A stretch of 64,000 nucleotides of DNA. Origin: Pseudomonas azotoformans (GTDB lineage: Bacteria; Pseudomonadota; Gammaproteobacteria; Pseudomonadales; Pseudomonadaceae). The DNA is taken from the NCBI RefSeq assembly GCF_001579805.1, contig NZ_CP014546.1:3410001-3474000 (forward strand), written 5' to 3'. Shown one piece after another: positions 1 to 8,553 of the stretch (positions are counted from its first letter, which is position 1; each line of letters starts with the position of its first letter). A program made the translations under genes and the position numbers. The notes under the pieces were generated by a model. That model worked only from the letters and a program-made list of their open reading frames with translations, was not told where the DNA came from and ran no database searches.

Positions 1-829
1 CCCAGGTTTGCAGGATCTTCATCAATTCGGCCAACTGCTGGCGCAGTTGCATGACGCGGCCGCGTTCTGCCAGCTTTTGCTGGACGTACACCGTGCGCAA
101 CTGGGCGAAACGCGGCACGAAGGCGTCGGCGGCGAACCAGTCCAACTGCGCCTGGGCAAACAGATAGCCCTGCACATAGCGCGAGCCGCACTCCAGGGCG
201 AAGCTCAACTGCGCCTCGGTTTCCACGCCTTCGGCAATGATCCAGCAGCCGGTCTTCTCGGCCATCTGCGCCAGGGCCCGCACCACTTCGCTGCTCGGTC
301 CACCACGGGCGGCCTCCTGGAACAGGCGCATGTCCAGCTTGAGGATATCCGGTTGCAACGCCAGCACTCGGTCGAGCTGGGAGTAACCGGCGCCAAAGTC
401 GTCGATGGCAATGCGCGCACCGGCTTCGCGATAGCGCGCCACCACGTCGGCCAGGCGTCGGATATCGCCACCCAGTTCGGTGATCTCGAACACGATGCGC
501 TGAGGGTCGACGCCATGGTGGTGGATCTGTTTCAGGCTCGGCAGGGCCTGGCCCGGTCGCAGGCGATTGATCCAGCGTGGCGAGATGTTCAGGCTCAGGA
601 ACCAGTCTTCGGGCGCTTCGTGCAAGCGGCTCAGCGCGTTGTCGCGAATCTGCCGGTCGAGTCGGCGCAAGGTCACGCCCGGCGTGCGCGGGTCAGCGAA
701 CAGCGGGCCCACGGACTGCAAGCGGCCGTCAGCCTGGCGCAGGCGGCCCAGGGCCTCGACGCCGGCAATGCGGCCGGTGGCGGTATCGATAAACGGCTGG
801 AAGCAGGCGAGCGGTTGCCCGTCGATCAC
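1..829 (-). CDS. EAL-domain c-di-GMP phosphodiesterase, partial (3' end outside window)
   Basis: Read on the minus strand from a GTG at 829 that follows an AAGGAGG ribosome site 6 bases upstream; the reading frame is open to the window edge. The translation has the full EAL signature set in order: EALGRL near residue 25, SLNISPRW, FEITE, IDDFGAGYSQ, KLDMRLF, IAEGVE and a late QGYLF. EAL proteins hydrolyse cyclic di-GMP to pGpG in the cytoplasm, and the catalytic acidic residues look intact, so activity is likely (inference). There is no N-terminal sensor or GGDEF domain: the EAL domain starts almost at residue 1. A helical C-terminal stretch continues past base 1. It lies downstream of the DUF883 operon on the same strand but is separated from it by a terminator. 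Confidence 0.88.
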   Translation of the reverse strand, partial: MIDGQPLACFQPFIDTATGRIAGVEALGRLRQADGRLQSVGPLFADPRTPGVTLRRLDRQIRDNALSRLHEAPEDWFLSLNISPRWINRLRPGQALPSLKQIHHHGVDPQRIVFEITELGGDIRRLADVVARYREAGARIAIDDFGAGYSQLDRVLALQPDILKLDMRLFQEAARGGPSSEVVRALAQMAEKTGCWIIAEGVETEAQLSFALECGSRYVQGYLFAQAQLDWFAADAFVPRFAQLRTVYVQQKLAERGRVMQLRQQLAELMKILQTW

Positions 830-853
830 GGGGCCTCCTTAGAAACATTGGCG

Positions 854-889
854 AAAAAAGGCCCGGCCCTCGAAAACGAGGGCCGGGCC
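854..889 (-). terminator. Rho-independent terminator of the DUF883/holin operon
   Basis: A perfect 13-bp stem (860-872 with 877-889) closes an AAAA loop. On the minus strand it is followed by six T (854-859). It lies just downstream of the 922-1263 gene and upstream of the EAL gene, so it should end the three-gene operon. Confidence 0.85.
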
Positions 890-921
890 GATTCTGTTAG
901 CAAGAATGCAGCCAGCCAGGC

Positions 922-1263
922 TCAACTTTTACGCGAAGAGCCCTGCATGGCCAGTTTGATCAACGGGATCAAGCCGGCACCGAGGCGCACCAGGCGCGTC
1001 AAGCTGCCAATGCCGCCGCCCTTGGCACCTTTGCCGGTAAAGAAACCCATCAGCGTCACCGCGGCCACGCCCCACAGCGGCGCGTGCTTGATGCCCAGGC
1101 TGTCCTGCCAGTTGCTGCCCATATTGCGCACCTTGTTCAGGGGCAACATTAGTTGCTGGGACTCGTGGCGGATCTCCTGACGGTGCATTTCCATGCGCAG
1201 GCGGATCAACGCCTTGCGCATTTCCCGGCGGGAGGTGGTTTGCGGGATTTCAGTGATGCTCAT
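922..1263 (-). CDS. conserved hypothetical protein, third gene of DUF883/holin operon
   Basis: 113 residues. The N-terminal half is basic and Arg/Met-rich (REMRKALIRLRMEMHRQEIRHE), followed by one or two hydrophobic stretches around residues 65-75 and 88-105 and a basic tail (SSRKS). No catalytic motif is visible. Its ATG overlaps the stop of the upstream holin-type gene (ATGA, 1260-1263), which implies translational coupling. The three-gene order resembles the enterobacterial yqjD-yqjE-yqjK membrane/stress arrangement, so this may be the YqjK-position gene; that is a positional inference and I do not recognise the family by sequence. Confidence 0.75.
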   Translation of the reverse strand: MSITEIPQTTSRREMRKALIRLRMEMHRQEIRHESQQLMLPLNKVRNMGSNWQDSLGIKHAPLWGVAAVTLMGFFTGKGAKGGGIGSLTRLVRLGAGLIPLIKLAMQGSSRKS

Positions 1264-1643
1264 GGCAGCAGGCGCTCCCGGTCATTGGCCAGCTCTTCAA
1301 GGGTGGCGTGGAAGGGCGTGGACTCATCGAACACCGCCGCCTTCAAGCGTACCCCGCAAAACGCGGCGGCCAGGGTATAGAACACACAGAGGCAGATGAT
1401 CCCGGTCAGGCGGTAGCCGGTGTCCCACACCAGGATCATCACCAGGGTCGACAACCCCACCAGCAACAGCAGCGCGAACACCAGCGCCAGGCCGGCAAAC
1501 AGCAGCAGGCTGACGGTGCGGGCCTTCTGTTCCTGCAACTCGATGCCAAACAATTCGACGTGGCTGTGCAGCAAGCCCAGCACGGCCGCGCCCAGACGTC
1601 TTGAGGTGGTGCCCGTGGACGAGCCCGTTTCGCCGATAGACAT
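1260..1643 (-). CDS. phage holin family / YqjE-like membrane protein
   Basis: 127 residues from the ATG at 1643; a longer frame upstream is open but runs back into the DUF883 gene. There are two strongly hydrophobic segments (about residues 45-70 and 75-100) separated by a short polar loop, and an N-terminal amphipathic region containing HSHVELFGIELQEQK, typical of the Actinobacterial holin/YqjE (DUF1469-type) family. It is probably an inner-membrane protein rather than a lytic holin; no endolysin or phage gene is nearby. It starts 3 bases after the DUF883 stop and overlaps the next gene by 4 bases. Confidence 0.8.
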   Translation of the reverse strand: MSIGETGSSTGTTSRRLGAAVLGLLHSHVELFGIELQEQKARTVSLLLFAGLALVFALLLLVGLSTLVMILVWDTGYRLTGIICLCVFYTLAAAFCGVRLKAAVFDESTPFHATLEELANDRERLLP

Positions 1644-1645
1644 GG

Positions 1646-1960
1646 TTAGCGCCTTGTGGCCAGCAGGCCGATCAGAAAGCCCACGCCGGCGGCAATGCCC
1701 ACCGACTGCCAAGGATTGGCCTGCACATAGTCTTCGGTCGCAGTGACCGCCGCCTGGCCGCGTTCGCGCAGGGAATCTTCGGTCTGCTTCAAGGTTTCAC
1801 GGGCCTGCAACAGCGTGTCGTGAATTTTTGCGCGCAGCTCATCAGCCTGGTCGCCCGCCAGCACTTTGGTGTCGTCCAGCAACCGTTCGGTGTCAGTCAC
1901 CAGGGTTTGAAAATCCGCCATCAGTATTTCTTGAGCAGTCTTTGCAGTTCTTCTGGCCAT
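1646..1960 (-). CDS. DUF883 (ElaB/YqjD/YgaM-type) membrane-anchored protein
   Basis: 104 residues, start ATG at 1960 with GGAGATAACC directly upstream. The bulk is a long charged alpha-helix (residues 15-75, rich in Glu, Lys, Gln), ending in the family hallmark: VQANPWQSVGIAAGVGFLIG, a single C-terminal transmembrane helix, then Arg-Arg. Family members (ElaB, YqjD) are tail-anchored and bind ribosomes in stationary phase; a similar role here is inference. First gene of a three-gene operon. Confidence 0.88.
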   Translation of the reverse strand: MARRTAKTAQEILMADFQTLVTDTERLLDDTKVLAGDQADELRAKIHDTLLQARETLKQTEDSLRERGQAAVTATEDYVQANPWQSVGIAAGVGFLIGLLATRR

Positions 1961-2301
1961 GGTTATCTCCGTGATTGGCTGATCTGTACGTTTCGAGTCA
2001 CCGGCTTCGGTGAAGGTTCAGTGCAATTGTGTGGTACAGCTTTTGCTTTGCCTTGGTGCGCAGTCCCCAGGGCTTGCGCTGAATCTGGGCGGTCGGGCAG
2101 GAAGCCCTGAAAAACCTTACCCTAAATAACTGAAATTCGCGGAAAAACCCTGTCGGCATCGGCTTGTTGTGTTGAACGCTGCGCTAAAGCGGTTCACGCC
2201 CTCTGAAGAGGGGTGGGACCGGTGGTGCCAATTTAGTGCGCTCAACCCTGGCTTGAACCGCTTTGGTGCTTTTTGCCTTTATTGCAGGCCTGCCAACCTC
2301 C
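1961..2301. other. intergenic region between DUF883 operon and amtB
   Basis: Divergent promoter region of about 340 bases. I looked for a sigma-54 -24/-12 element (GG-N10-GC) for amtB and found only near-matches with wrong spacing. No hairpin, repeat or credible small gene was seen. Confidence 0.4.
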
Positions 2302-3510
2302 ATGGAAAATTTGCAAAGTGCAGTGGACACGCTCGTCCACAGCTCCAATACCCTGTTTATCCTGATCGGCGCGGTCATGGTCCTGGCCATGCACGCCGGC
2401 TTCGCGTTCCTCGAAGTCGGTACGGTGCGCCAGAAGAACCAGGTCAACGCCTTGTCGAAGATCCTCAGCGACTTCGCCATCTCCACCCTGGCCTATTTCT
2501 TTATAGGCTATTGGATCTCCTACGGTGTGAGCTTCATGCAACCGGCAGCGGTACTCAGTGCCGATCACGGCTATGGCCTGGTGAAGTTTTTCTTCCTGCT
2601 GACCTTTGCGGCGGCGATTCCGGCGATCATTTCCGGGGGCATTGCCGAGCGTGCAAGGTTTGCTCCACAGCTCTGCGCGACTGCGTTGATCGTGGCGTTT
2701 ATCTACCCGTTTTTCGAAGGCATGGTGTGGAACGGCAATTTCGGCCTGCAAGCCTGGTTGCTCGCGACCTTTGGCGCCAGCTTCCATGACTTCGCCGGTT
2801 CCGTGGTGGTGCACGCCATGGGCGGCTGGCTGGCGCTGGCGGCGGTGTTGCTGCTGGGCCCGCGCAATGGGCGCTACCGCGAAGGGCGCCTGGTGGCGTT
2901 TGCGCCGTCGAGCATTCCGTTCCTGGCGCTGGGCTCGTGGATTCTGATCGTCGGCTGGTTCGGCTTCAACGTGATGAGCGCGCAAACCCTGAACGGCGTC
3001 AGCGGTTTGGTCGCCGTCAACTCGCTGATGGCCATGGTCGGCGGCACGGTGGCGGCCCTGATCATCGGTCGCAACGACCCAGGCTTCCTGCATAACGGTC
3101 CGTTGGCCGGGTTGGTGGCGATCTGCGCCGGCTCCGACCTGATGCACCCGGTGGGCGCGCTGGTCACAGGTGTCGTCGCCGGCGGTTTGTTTGTGTGGTT
3201 CTTTATTGCGGCCCAGGATCGCTGGAAGATCGACGATGTACTGGGTGTGTGGCCCCTGCACGGTCTGTGCGGCGTGTGGGGCGGCATCGCCTGCGGCATC
3301 TTCGGCCAGACCGCGCTCGGCGGGCTGGGCGGTGTCAGCCTGATCAGCCAGTTGATCGGCACCGCCCTCGGCGTGCTGGTGGCGCTGGCGGGCGGCCTGT
3401 TGGTGTATGGCGTGATCAAGCGCGTCACCGGGCTGCGCTTGAGCCAGGAACAGGAGTATTACGGCGCGGACTTGTCGATTCACAAGATCGGCGCGGTCAG
3501 TCAGGATTGA
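2302..3510 (+). CDS. amtB: ammonium transporter, Amt/MEP family
   Basis: 402 residues from the ATG at 2302 (MENLQSAVDT); an in-frame TTG at 2263 would add 13 residues and has no better ribosome site. About 11 transmembrane segments. Family landmarks are present: AFLEVGTVRQKNQVNALSKIL, the FHDFAGSVVVHAMGG segment with the pore Asp and first pore His, and WPLHGLCGVWGG with the second pore His. It imports ammonium/ammonia across the inner membrane. No glnK is adjacent, and the C-terminal tail after the last helix is short. Its 3' end overlaps the convergent antiporter gene by 14 bases. Confidence 0.93.
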   Translation: MENLQSAVDTLVHSSNTLFILIGAVMVLAMHAGFAFLEVGTVRQKNQVNALSKILSDFAISTLAYFFIGYWISYGVSFMQPAAVLSADHGYGLVKFFFLLTFAAAIPAIISGGIAERARFAPQLCATALIVAFIYPFFEGMVWNGNFGLQAWLLATFGASFHDFAGSVVVHAMGGWLALAAVLLLGPRNGRYREGRLVAFAPSSIPFLALGSWILIVGWFGFNVMSAQTLNGVSGLVAVNSLMAMVGGTVAALIIGRNDPGFLHNGPLAGLVAICAGSDLMHPVGALVTGVVAGGLFVWFFIAAQDRWKIDDVLGVWPLHGLCGVWGGIACGIFGQTALGGLGGVSLISQLIGTALGVLVALAGGLLVYGVIKRVTGLRLSQEQEYYGADLSIHKIGAVSQD

Positions 3511-5221
3511 TCGGCTCGTCTGCCGGCCGATAAAAACCGTGTAGCAGGCGATAGCGGGTCTGGCGCACTTCATCGACCCGCGCCTGAACCTGTTGGTCCG
3601 GCAGGCCCAGCAGGATCAAGGCATGGGAGGCGAGCATCAGGCTCGACTCCAGCAACTCGGGCACCACTTCACTGGCGCCTGCGGCTTTCAGTTCTGCCAG
3701 CTGGCTGTCGTCGCGGGTACGCACCAGGATTGGCACGTCGGCGTTGATCCGACGCGCTTCCTTGAGCACCACCAGCGCCACGTCGGTGTTGTCCACGGCA
3801 ATCACCACCAATCGCGCACGCTCCAGGCCGACTGCGCTGAGCAACGCGCCACGCCGGCAATCGCCGTAATGCACGCTACTGTCTTCAGTGGCGGCTTCCT
3901 GCACCCGTTCCGGGTCGTCATCCAGGGCGATGAAGGTTTGTTGTTCGTTGCGCAGAAAACGCCCGATGGACTGGCCGACGCGTCCATAGCCACAGATCAC
4001 CGCGTGCCCGCGCAGCTCGGCGTTGAGCGCGGTGATTGCTTCCAGCTGCACCTGCTGGTTGGGCTTGCGGTGCAGGCGCAGGGCGATGGCGGGGGCGGCG
4101 CGCAACAACAGCGGCGTGAGCAACATCGAGCAAAAGGTGGCCGCGAGCAGCAAACCGTTGAACTCATCCGGGATCAGCCGGCTCTGCTGCATCTGTGCCA
4201 TCAACGCAAAGCAGAACTCGCCACCTTGGGCCAGGGCCAGGCCGCTGCGCCAGGCGGTTTCACTGTCGCTGCCGCGCAGTTTGACCAGCACCGCGACCAC
4301 ACAGCCTTTGACCAGCATCAGCGTAAGCGTCAGCCCGAGGATCAGCAGACTATGGCTGACGAACAATTGCAGATCGATCAGCATGCCGATGCTGACGAAA
4401 AACAGCCCCAGCAGGATGTCGCGAAACGGCCGAATATCCGCCTCGATCTGATGGCGGTAATGGCTTTCGCCCAGCAGCATGCCGGCCAGGAAGGCCCCGA
4501 GCGCAGGGGAGAGCCCGAGCAGATGGGTGAGCCAGGCCGTCAGCAACACAATCACCAGCGCCAGCAGCACAAACAGCTCCGCTGAATGGGAGGCGGCCAC
4601 TTCATGAAACAGGCGCGGCAGCAACCAGCGGCTGGCCAATAGCAGGCCGACAAACAGCACCACGGTCTTGCCCAAGGTCAGGGGCAGCGCCCAATACCAG
4701 GCTTGCTCGCCAGTGCCAGCAAACACTGGCACCAGGGTCAGCAGCAACACCGCGACCACATCCTGGAACAGCAACACGCCAATCGCGTTCTGGCCGTGAC
4801 TGCTGAAGATTTCCCCGAGGCTGGTCAGCTCCTTGCTGACGATGGCTGTGGACGACAGTGCCAGTCCTGCCCCCAACAACAGGGCGATACCCGGCGCCAC
4901 ACCCAGGATCATCAACAAAAGTCCCAACAGCACCCCGCACCCCAACACTTGCAAGCTGCCCAGGCCAAATACAACTCGATGCAGGGCGAGCATCTTGGTC
5001 AGGGAAAACTCCAAGCCCAGGGAAAACAGCAGGAACACCACGCCCAGTTCGGCCAGGTCGGGCAGTTCTTCGCTGTCATTCACCCAATCCAGCGCGGTGG
5101 GGCCCACGGCGAGGCCGACGCACAGGTAGCCCAGCACGGGGGGCAATTGCAGGCGACGAAACAGCGCAATCACCACCAGGGATGAGGCCAGGATAATCAG
5201 CAGGTTGGCAAACACACGCAT
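3497..5221 (-). CDS. CPA2-family cation:proton antiporter with TrkA-N domain (KefB/YbaL-like)
   Basis: 574 residues. The N-terminal two-thirds (1-385) is a polytopic Na+/H+-exchanger domain with about 12 helices, including GLEFSLTKM and the GVLLFQDVVAVLLL segment with the transport Asp. Residues about 405-530 form an RCK/TrkA-N Rossmann domain with ICGYGRVGQSIG (GxGxxG) and an acidic residue at the end of strand 2 (ALDDDPE), as expected for NAD(H) binding. Probably exchanges K+ or Na+ for protons in response to redox or nucleotide state. No KefF/KefG-type ancillary quinone reductase gene is adjacent, so YbaL-like is the better label than KefB/C. Confidence 0.9.
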   Translation of the reverse strand: MRVFANLLIILASSLVVIALFRRLQLPPVLGYLCVGLAVGPTALDWVNDSEELPDLAELGVVFLLFSLGLEFSLTKMLALHRVVFGLGSLQVLGCGVLLGLLLMILGVAPGIALLLGAGLALSSTAIVSKELTSLGEIFSSHGQNAIGVLLFQDVVAVLLLTLVPVFAGTGEQAWYWALPLTLGKTVVLFVGLLLASRWLLPRLFHEVAASHSAELFVLLALVIVLLTAWLTHLLGLSPALGAFLAGMLLGESHYRHQIEADIRPFRDILLGLFFVSIGMLIDLQLFVSHSLLILGLTLTLMLVKGCVVAVLVKLRGSDSETAWRSGLALAQGGEFCFALMAQMQQSRLIPDEFNGLLLAATFCSMLLTPLLLRAAPAIALRLHRKPNQQVQLEAITALNAELRGHAVICGYGRVGQSIGRFLRNEQQTFIALDDDPERVQEAATEDSSVHYGDCRRGALLSAVGLERARLVVIAVDNTDVALVVLKEARRINADVPILVRTRDDSQLAELKAAGASEVVPELLESSLMLASHALILLGLPDQQVQARVDEVRQTRYRLLHGFYRPADEPINPD

Positions 5222-5368
5222 CTCCGTTGCAGGGGGGCAGGCAAAAAGCCGCGAGAATCGCTGAAACAGTTATAGGCCATGGTGACCTGGGTCAGGGTTT
5301 ATAGAGTGGGCTTCAGGCGGTCACCGGGCTTAGAATGTCTGCCTGTTTTCTGATCAGGTCCCTTCGCC

Positions 5369-5605
5369 ATGCTTCCTGAATGCCAGCTGTTCGGCACCCT
5401 GGGTTGTCACCTGTGTGAGATTGCCGAAGCCGAAATCATGCCGCTCGTCGAACACGGGTTGCTGGTGGAATTGGTGGACATCACCGACCCCGACGACCTG
5501 ACCGAAGCCTACGGCCTTCGGATTCCGGTGCTTCGCCGGGTAGACACCGGGGCGGAACTGGATTGGCCATTCGACACACAACAGGTTGTTGCCTTCCTTC
5601 GTTAG
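5369..5605 (+). CDS. glutaredoxin family protein (DUF836)
   Basis: 78 residues with a thioredoxin-fold pattern: strand QLFGT, then LGCHLC (CxxC active site, residues 13-16), a second strand LVELVDI, the conserved cis-Pro segment GLRIPVLR, and a C-terminal strand/helix ending VVAFLR. Small cytosolic dithiol proteins of this class are common in Pseudomonas; the partner is unknown. Monocistronic in appearance; the next gene has its own SOS-type promoter. Confidence 0.85.
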   Translation: MLPECQLFGTLGCHLCEIAEAEIMPLVEHGLLVELVDITDPDDLTEAYGLRIPVLRRVDTGAELDWPFDTQQVVAFLR

Positions 5606-5640
5606 GTTTATGCGATGGCAGGTTTCCAAATATTAAGTTA

Positions 5641-5656
5641 CTGTATGTTTGTACAG
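5641..5656 (+). promoter_or_regulatory. LexA (SOS) box
   Basis: CTGTATGTTTGTACAG matches the LexA consensus CTGT-N8-ACAG exactly, with the expected AT-rich centre. It ends 22 bases before the start of the downstream gene, a position where repression of transcription is expected. Confidence 0.75.
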
Positions 5657-5678
5657 CGATTGAATTGAGGGAACGCCC

Positions 5679-6014
5679 GTGGTGAATGTCGAACAACTGA
5701 AAAGCAGCGTCAATCGCATGTCCGCCGACGTCGTGCGCGACGCGGTGAACGAGCTGCGCCTCGATGGGCTGGTCACGGAAGGCAAGACGCCCTTTAACAA
5801 AGTGCATTTCAATACCTGTTTTGCCGAGATCGAGGCGCTGTTCCAGCGCGCCGGCTACCACAAGCAGCTGGATGTGGTGGGTTACCAGGGCTTGTTGTAC
5901 GCGTTGTACGATCCGGGCCGCTGGGAGGCAGTGGACGTGCTGCGCTGGCTCAAGGAGTTCACCGAAGCCGCCAGTGCTTCGCCGATCCTGCGGGCGGAGT
6001 TGGCCAAGGCTTGA
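5679..6014 (+). CDS. small SOS-regulated hypothetical protein
   Basis: 111 residues from GTG 5679 (a second GTG at 5682 is equally possible); TGAGGGAA upstream serves as ribosome site. The protein is soluble and helical, with HFNTCFAEIEALF and a Tyr-rich segment (GYQGLLYALYDPGRW); no membrane helix or known catalytic motif is seen. I do not recognise a function. The canonical LexA box just upstream suggests DNA-damage induction. A LexA-regulated hypothetical gene (PA0922) is known in P. aeruginosa; homology to it is only a suspicion. Confidence 0.75.
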   Translation: MVNVEQLKSSVNRMSADVVRDAVNELRLDGLVTEGKTPFNKVHFNTCFAEIEALFQRAGYHKQLDVVGYQGLLYALYDPGRWEAVDVLRWLKEFTEAASASPILRAELAKA

Positions 6015-6087
6015 GATCCGCCCTAGGCTCAATCCCGCGCAATGCGGGATAATGCCCGCCGGTTTTGTCACAGGCTTTGAGCATTTC

Positions 6088-6978
6088 ATGTCCACCTCCG
6101 CTTTTTCCGCGTCCCAGCACCAAGCCAGCACTTTGTATCTGCCACCCGGTTCATGGGTAACAGTGCTGGACTGCCTGTGCGAGCACTTCCCGGCGATCAG
6201 CCGCGAACACTGGCTGGACCGCATTGCGCGAGGCCGGGTGCTGGATATCAACGGTACTCCGATCACCGTCGACCTGGGCTACAAGGAAGGCTTGTGCATC
6301 TACTACTTCCGCGAAGTGCCTAACGAGAAAGTCATCCCGGTGCAGGAAACCATCCTGTATGCCGACGAGCATCTGGTGGTCGCCGACAAGCCGCACTTCC
6401 TGCCTGTGACGCCGGCCGGTGAATACGTCGAGCAAACCCTGCTGCGCCGCCTGATTCGCCGACTGGATAATCCCTCACTGGTACCGTTGCACCGCATCGA
6501 CCGGCACACGGCGGGGCTGGTGCTGTTTTCGGCCAATCCGGCCAGTCGATCGGCTTATCAGCAACTGTTTCCCACACGCCGGATCGATAAATTCTACGAA
6601 GCCATCGCACCCGCTCTACCGAACCTTACGTTCCCCAGGGTGCATAAAAGCCGACTCGTCGATGGCGAGCCGTTCTTTCGCATGCACGAAGGTGATGGCG
6701 TCCCCAACACCGAAACGGCGGTGGAGGTGCGCGAGAAAAACGGCGATCTGTGGCGCTACGGCCTGTTCCCGGTGACCGGCAAGAAGCACCAGCTGCGCGT
6801 GCACATGAGCGCCCTCGGCGCGAGTATCTGCAACGATCCCTTCTACCCGGACGTGATCAAGGACGCGGTAGACGATTACGCCAACCCCCTCAAACTGCTG
6901 GCCCAGGGCGTGCGTTTTATTGACCCGGTCACGGGGGAGGAACGCAGTTTCCGCAGCCGGATCACCCTCGACTGGTAA
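6088..6978 (+). CDS. RluA-family RNA pseudouridine synthase
   Basis: 296 residues from the ATG at 6088; the frame is open further upstream but overlaps the previous gene. The catalytic motif HRIDRHTAGL (family H-R-L-D-x-x-T-x-G) holds the nucleophilic Asp near residue 138. VVADKPHFLPVTP and GKKHQLRVHM are the other RluA signatures. The first 90 residues form an N-terminal region that may be S4-like but degenerate. It isomerises uridine to pseudouridine in rRNA or tRNA; the exact target cannot be read from sequence. Confidence 0.88.
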   Translation: MSTSAFSASQHQASTLYLPPGSWVTVLDCLCEHFPAISREHWLDRIARGRVLDINGTPITVDLGYKEGLCIYYFREVPNEKVIPVQETILYADEHLVVADKPHFLPVTPAGEYVEQTLLRRLIRRLDNPSLVPLHRIDRHTAGLVLFSANPASRSAYQQLFPTRRIDKFYEAIAPALPNLTFPRVHKSRLVDGEPFFRMHEGDGVPNTETAVEVREKNGDLWRYGLFPVTGKKHQLRVHMSALGASICNDPFYPDVIKDAVDDYANPLKLLAQGVRFIDPVTGEERSFRSRITLDW

Positions 6979-6992
6979 CCCCCGGAAACGAC

Positions 6993-7015
6993 AAGGCCCG
7001 CGCGAGGCGGGCCTT
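6993..7015 (+). terminator. GC-rich hairpin after pseudouridine synthase gene
   Basis: Nine-base-pair stem (6993-7001 with 7007-7015) around a GCGAG loop, between two convergent genes. There is no T-run on either side, so it is a weak or Rho-assisted terminator candidate. Confidence 0.5.
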
Positions 7016-7033
7016 GATGGCAAACGCTAAGAG

Positions 7034-7255
7034 TTACAGGTCTTTGACGGTGCGAACCTGGTCTTTGTTGATGCGGGTCTGCTTGCCGTCCAACTGTTCG
7101 AACTCGTAGAAGCCCGAGTCCTTGTCGAATTTAGGGGTGTCGACGGCCTGGATTTCGCGACCGTCATTCAGGGTGATCACTGTCGGCGAGGCGCAACCGG
7201 CGAGGGTGGCGAGGCCCAGTGCAAGCATGAGAGCGGCGATGGTCCGTTGAGTCAT
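7034..7255 (-). CDS. YgdI/YgdR family lipoprotein (DUF903)
   Basis: 73 residues. A lipoprotein signal ends in LATLAGC (Cys at residue 21). The mature part has VITLNDGREIQ and GFYEFEQLDGKQTRIN, the small SH3-like fold of YgdI/YgdR lipoproteins. Probably outer-membrane anchored because no Asp follows the lipid Cys. Function in the family is unknown. It is convergent with the pseudouridine synthase gene. Confidence 0.85.
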   Translation of the reverse strand: MTQRTIAALMLALGLATLAGCASPTVITLNDGREIQAVDTPKFDKDSGFYEFEQLDGKQTRINKDQVRTVKDL

Positions 7256-7334
7256 GAGTCTGTCTCCGAGAGAGTACTTTTAAATGGCTGACCTTGTGAC
7301 GCATGCAGCGTCGACAAAGTTCCGGGTGCGAGGT

Positions 7335-7937
7335 TCATTCTGACACGCCCGACGGCGTCTGTAACAGCTCCGGCGTATTAAGGTTGGCCAGGCGCGGGTC
7401 ATCTGCCGGGCATTCCAGGCCCACGCCGCCCAGCTGTAGGAAGAGCTTGCGCGGGCTGCGCTCACCGGCGTGCCAGGCCCTGTCCACCGCATCGCGCAGG
7501 CCGGTGGGAACGATGCAGATCAACGGTTCCCAGAACTCACCATGGCGCACCATCACCGGCAGCAGCGGGTTGTGTTGCGCGGTCTCACGCAGCGCCTGGA
7601 TCAGCCCTGCGTCGATATGCGGCACATCGCACGGCAAAATCAGCAGGTGCGCATGACGGGCGGCGGCGAGTCCCGCACGGATACCGGCGAGGGGGCCGGG
7701 AAAGTCCGGGCTGTCGTCGGTCACCAGTTGGTCGGCATAGCTGGCGTAATGCTGCGGGTTGCGATTGCACGAGATGATCAGGTCGTCCGTGAGCGGTCGC
7801 ACCAAGTTCTGCAAATGCGCAATCAACGGCTGGCCACGCCACTCCAGCAAGCCTTTGTCCTGGCCGCCCATGCGCTGGCCGCGCCCACCAGACAGCAGCA
7901 AAACCGAACAGGGCAGTGGGGACGAATCGATAGGCAT
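7335..7937 (-). CDS. mobA: molybdenum cofactor guanylyltransferase MobA
   Basis: 200 residues from the ATG at 7937; upstream in-frame codons would run into the divergent moaB gene. The N-terminal nucleotide-binding motif [20 protein letters not shown] is the MobA signature, followed by [19 protein letters not shown] and LPCDVPHID. It transfers GMP from GTP to molybdopterin to make the guanine dinucleotide cofactor used by DMSO-reductase-family enzymes. It is divergent from moaB-moeA, grouping three cofactor genes. Confidence 0.92.
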   Translation of the reverse strand: MPIDSSPLPCSVLLLSGGRGQRMGGQDKGLLEWRGQPLIAHLQNLVRPLTDDLIISCNRNPQHYASYADQLVTDDSPDFPGPLAGIRAGLAAARHAHLLILPCDVPHIDAGLIQALRETAQHNPLLPVMVRHGEFWEPLICIVPTGLRDAVDRAWHAGERSPRKLFLQLGGVGLECPADDPRLANLNTPELLQTPSGVSE

Positions 7938-8013
7938 GGCAGTTCCGCAGCGGCAGCAAAAGGGGGGCCTGTGATATAACATCGGGCTGTTCCTTCGACA
8001 ACCGGACCGTGCC

Positions 8014-8553
8014 ATGAAAGCCAAGGCAGATGCGCCCTTCGTACCTCTGAATATTGCTGTATTGACCGTCAGCGACACTCGCACCCTCGACACCGATACC
8101 TCCGGCCAAGTCTTCGTCGATCGCCTGACGGCCGCCGGCCACCACCTGGCCGAGCGCGTGCTGCTCAAGGACGACCTCTACAAGATCCGCGCCCAGGTCG
8201 CCCACTGGATCGCCGAAGACGTGGTGCAAGTCGTGCTGATCACCGGCGGCACCGGCTTCACCGGTCGTGACAGCACCCCCGAAGCGGTGAGCTGCCTGCT
8301 GGACAAACAGGTGGACGGCTTTGGCGAACTGTTCCGCCAGATTTCCGTAGCCGACATCGGCACCTCCACCGTGCAGTCCCGCGCCTTGGCGGGTTTGGCC
8401 AATGGCACGCTGGTGTGCTGCCTACCGGGCTCCACCAATGCGGTGCGTACCGGCTGGGACGGCATCCTTGCCGAGCAATTGGACAACCGTCACCGCCCGT
8501 GCAACTTCGTCCCGCACCTGAAACAGGCCGAGCCTTGTGAATCCCGTGGGTAA
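8014..8553 (+). CDS. moaB: molybdenum cofactor biosynthesis protein MoaB
   Basis: 179 residues. MoCF-fold landmarks are visible: [12 protein letters not shown] at the start, [17 protein letters not shown] (the TGGTG nucleotide-binding loop) at about residues 82-98, and a C-terminal [13 protein letters not shown]. MoaB/Mog-type proteins adenylylate molybdopterin before metal insertion. It overlaps moeA by 17 bases, so the two are co-translated. First gene of the moaB-moeA operon, divergent from mobA. Confidence 0.92.
   Translation: MKAKADAPFVPLNIAVLTVSDTRTLDTDTSGQVFVDRLTAAGHHLAERVLLKDDLYKIRAQVAHWIAEDVVQVVLITGGTGFTGRDSTPEAVSCLLDKQVDGFGELFRQISVADIGTSTVQSRALAGLANGTLVCCLPGSTNAVRTGWDGILAEQLDNRHRPCNFVPHLKQAEPCESRG

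Noticed and set aside
1260..1643. Prophage lysis gene (holin)
   Set aside because: The protein is holin-family only by fold name. Neighbours are DUF883 stress proteins and no other phage gene is present.
2100..2301. Sigma-54 promoter before amtB
   Set aside because: Candidate GG...GC pairs have 8-base rather than 10-base spacing, so the match is not adequate.
3593..4585. Long plus-strand open frame (330 codons) opposite the antiporter gene
   Set aside because: Antisense shadow: His/Gln-rich low-complexity translation, while the minus strand encodes an intact antiporter with known motifs.
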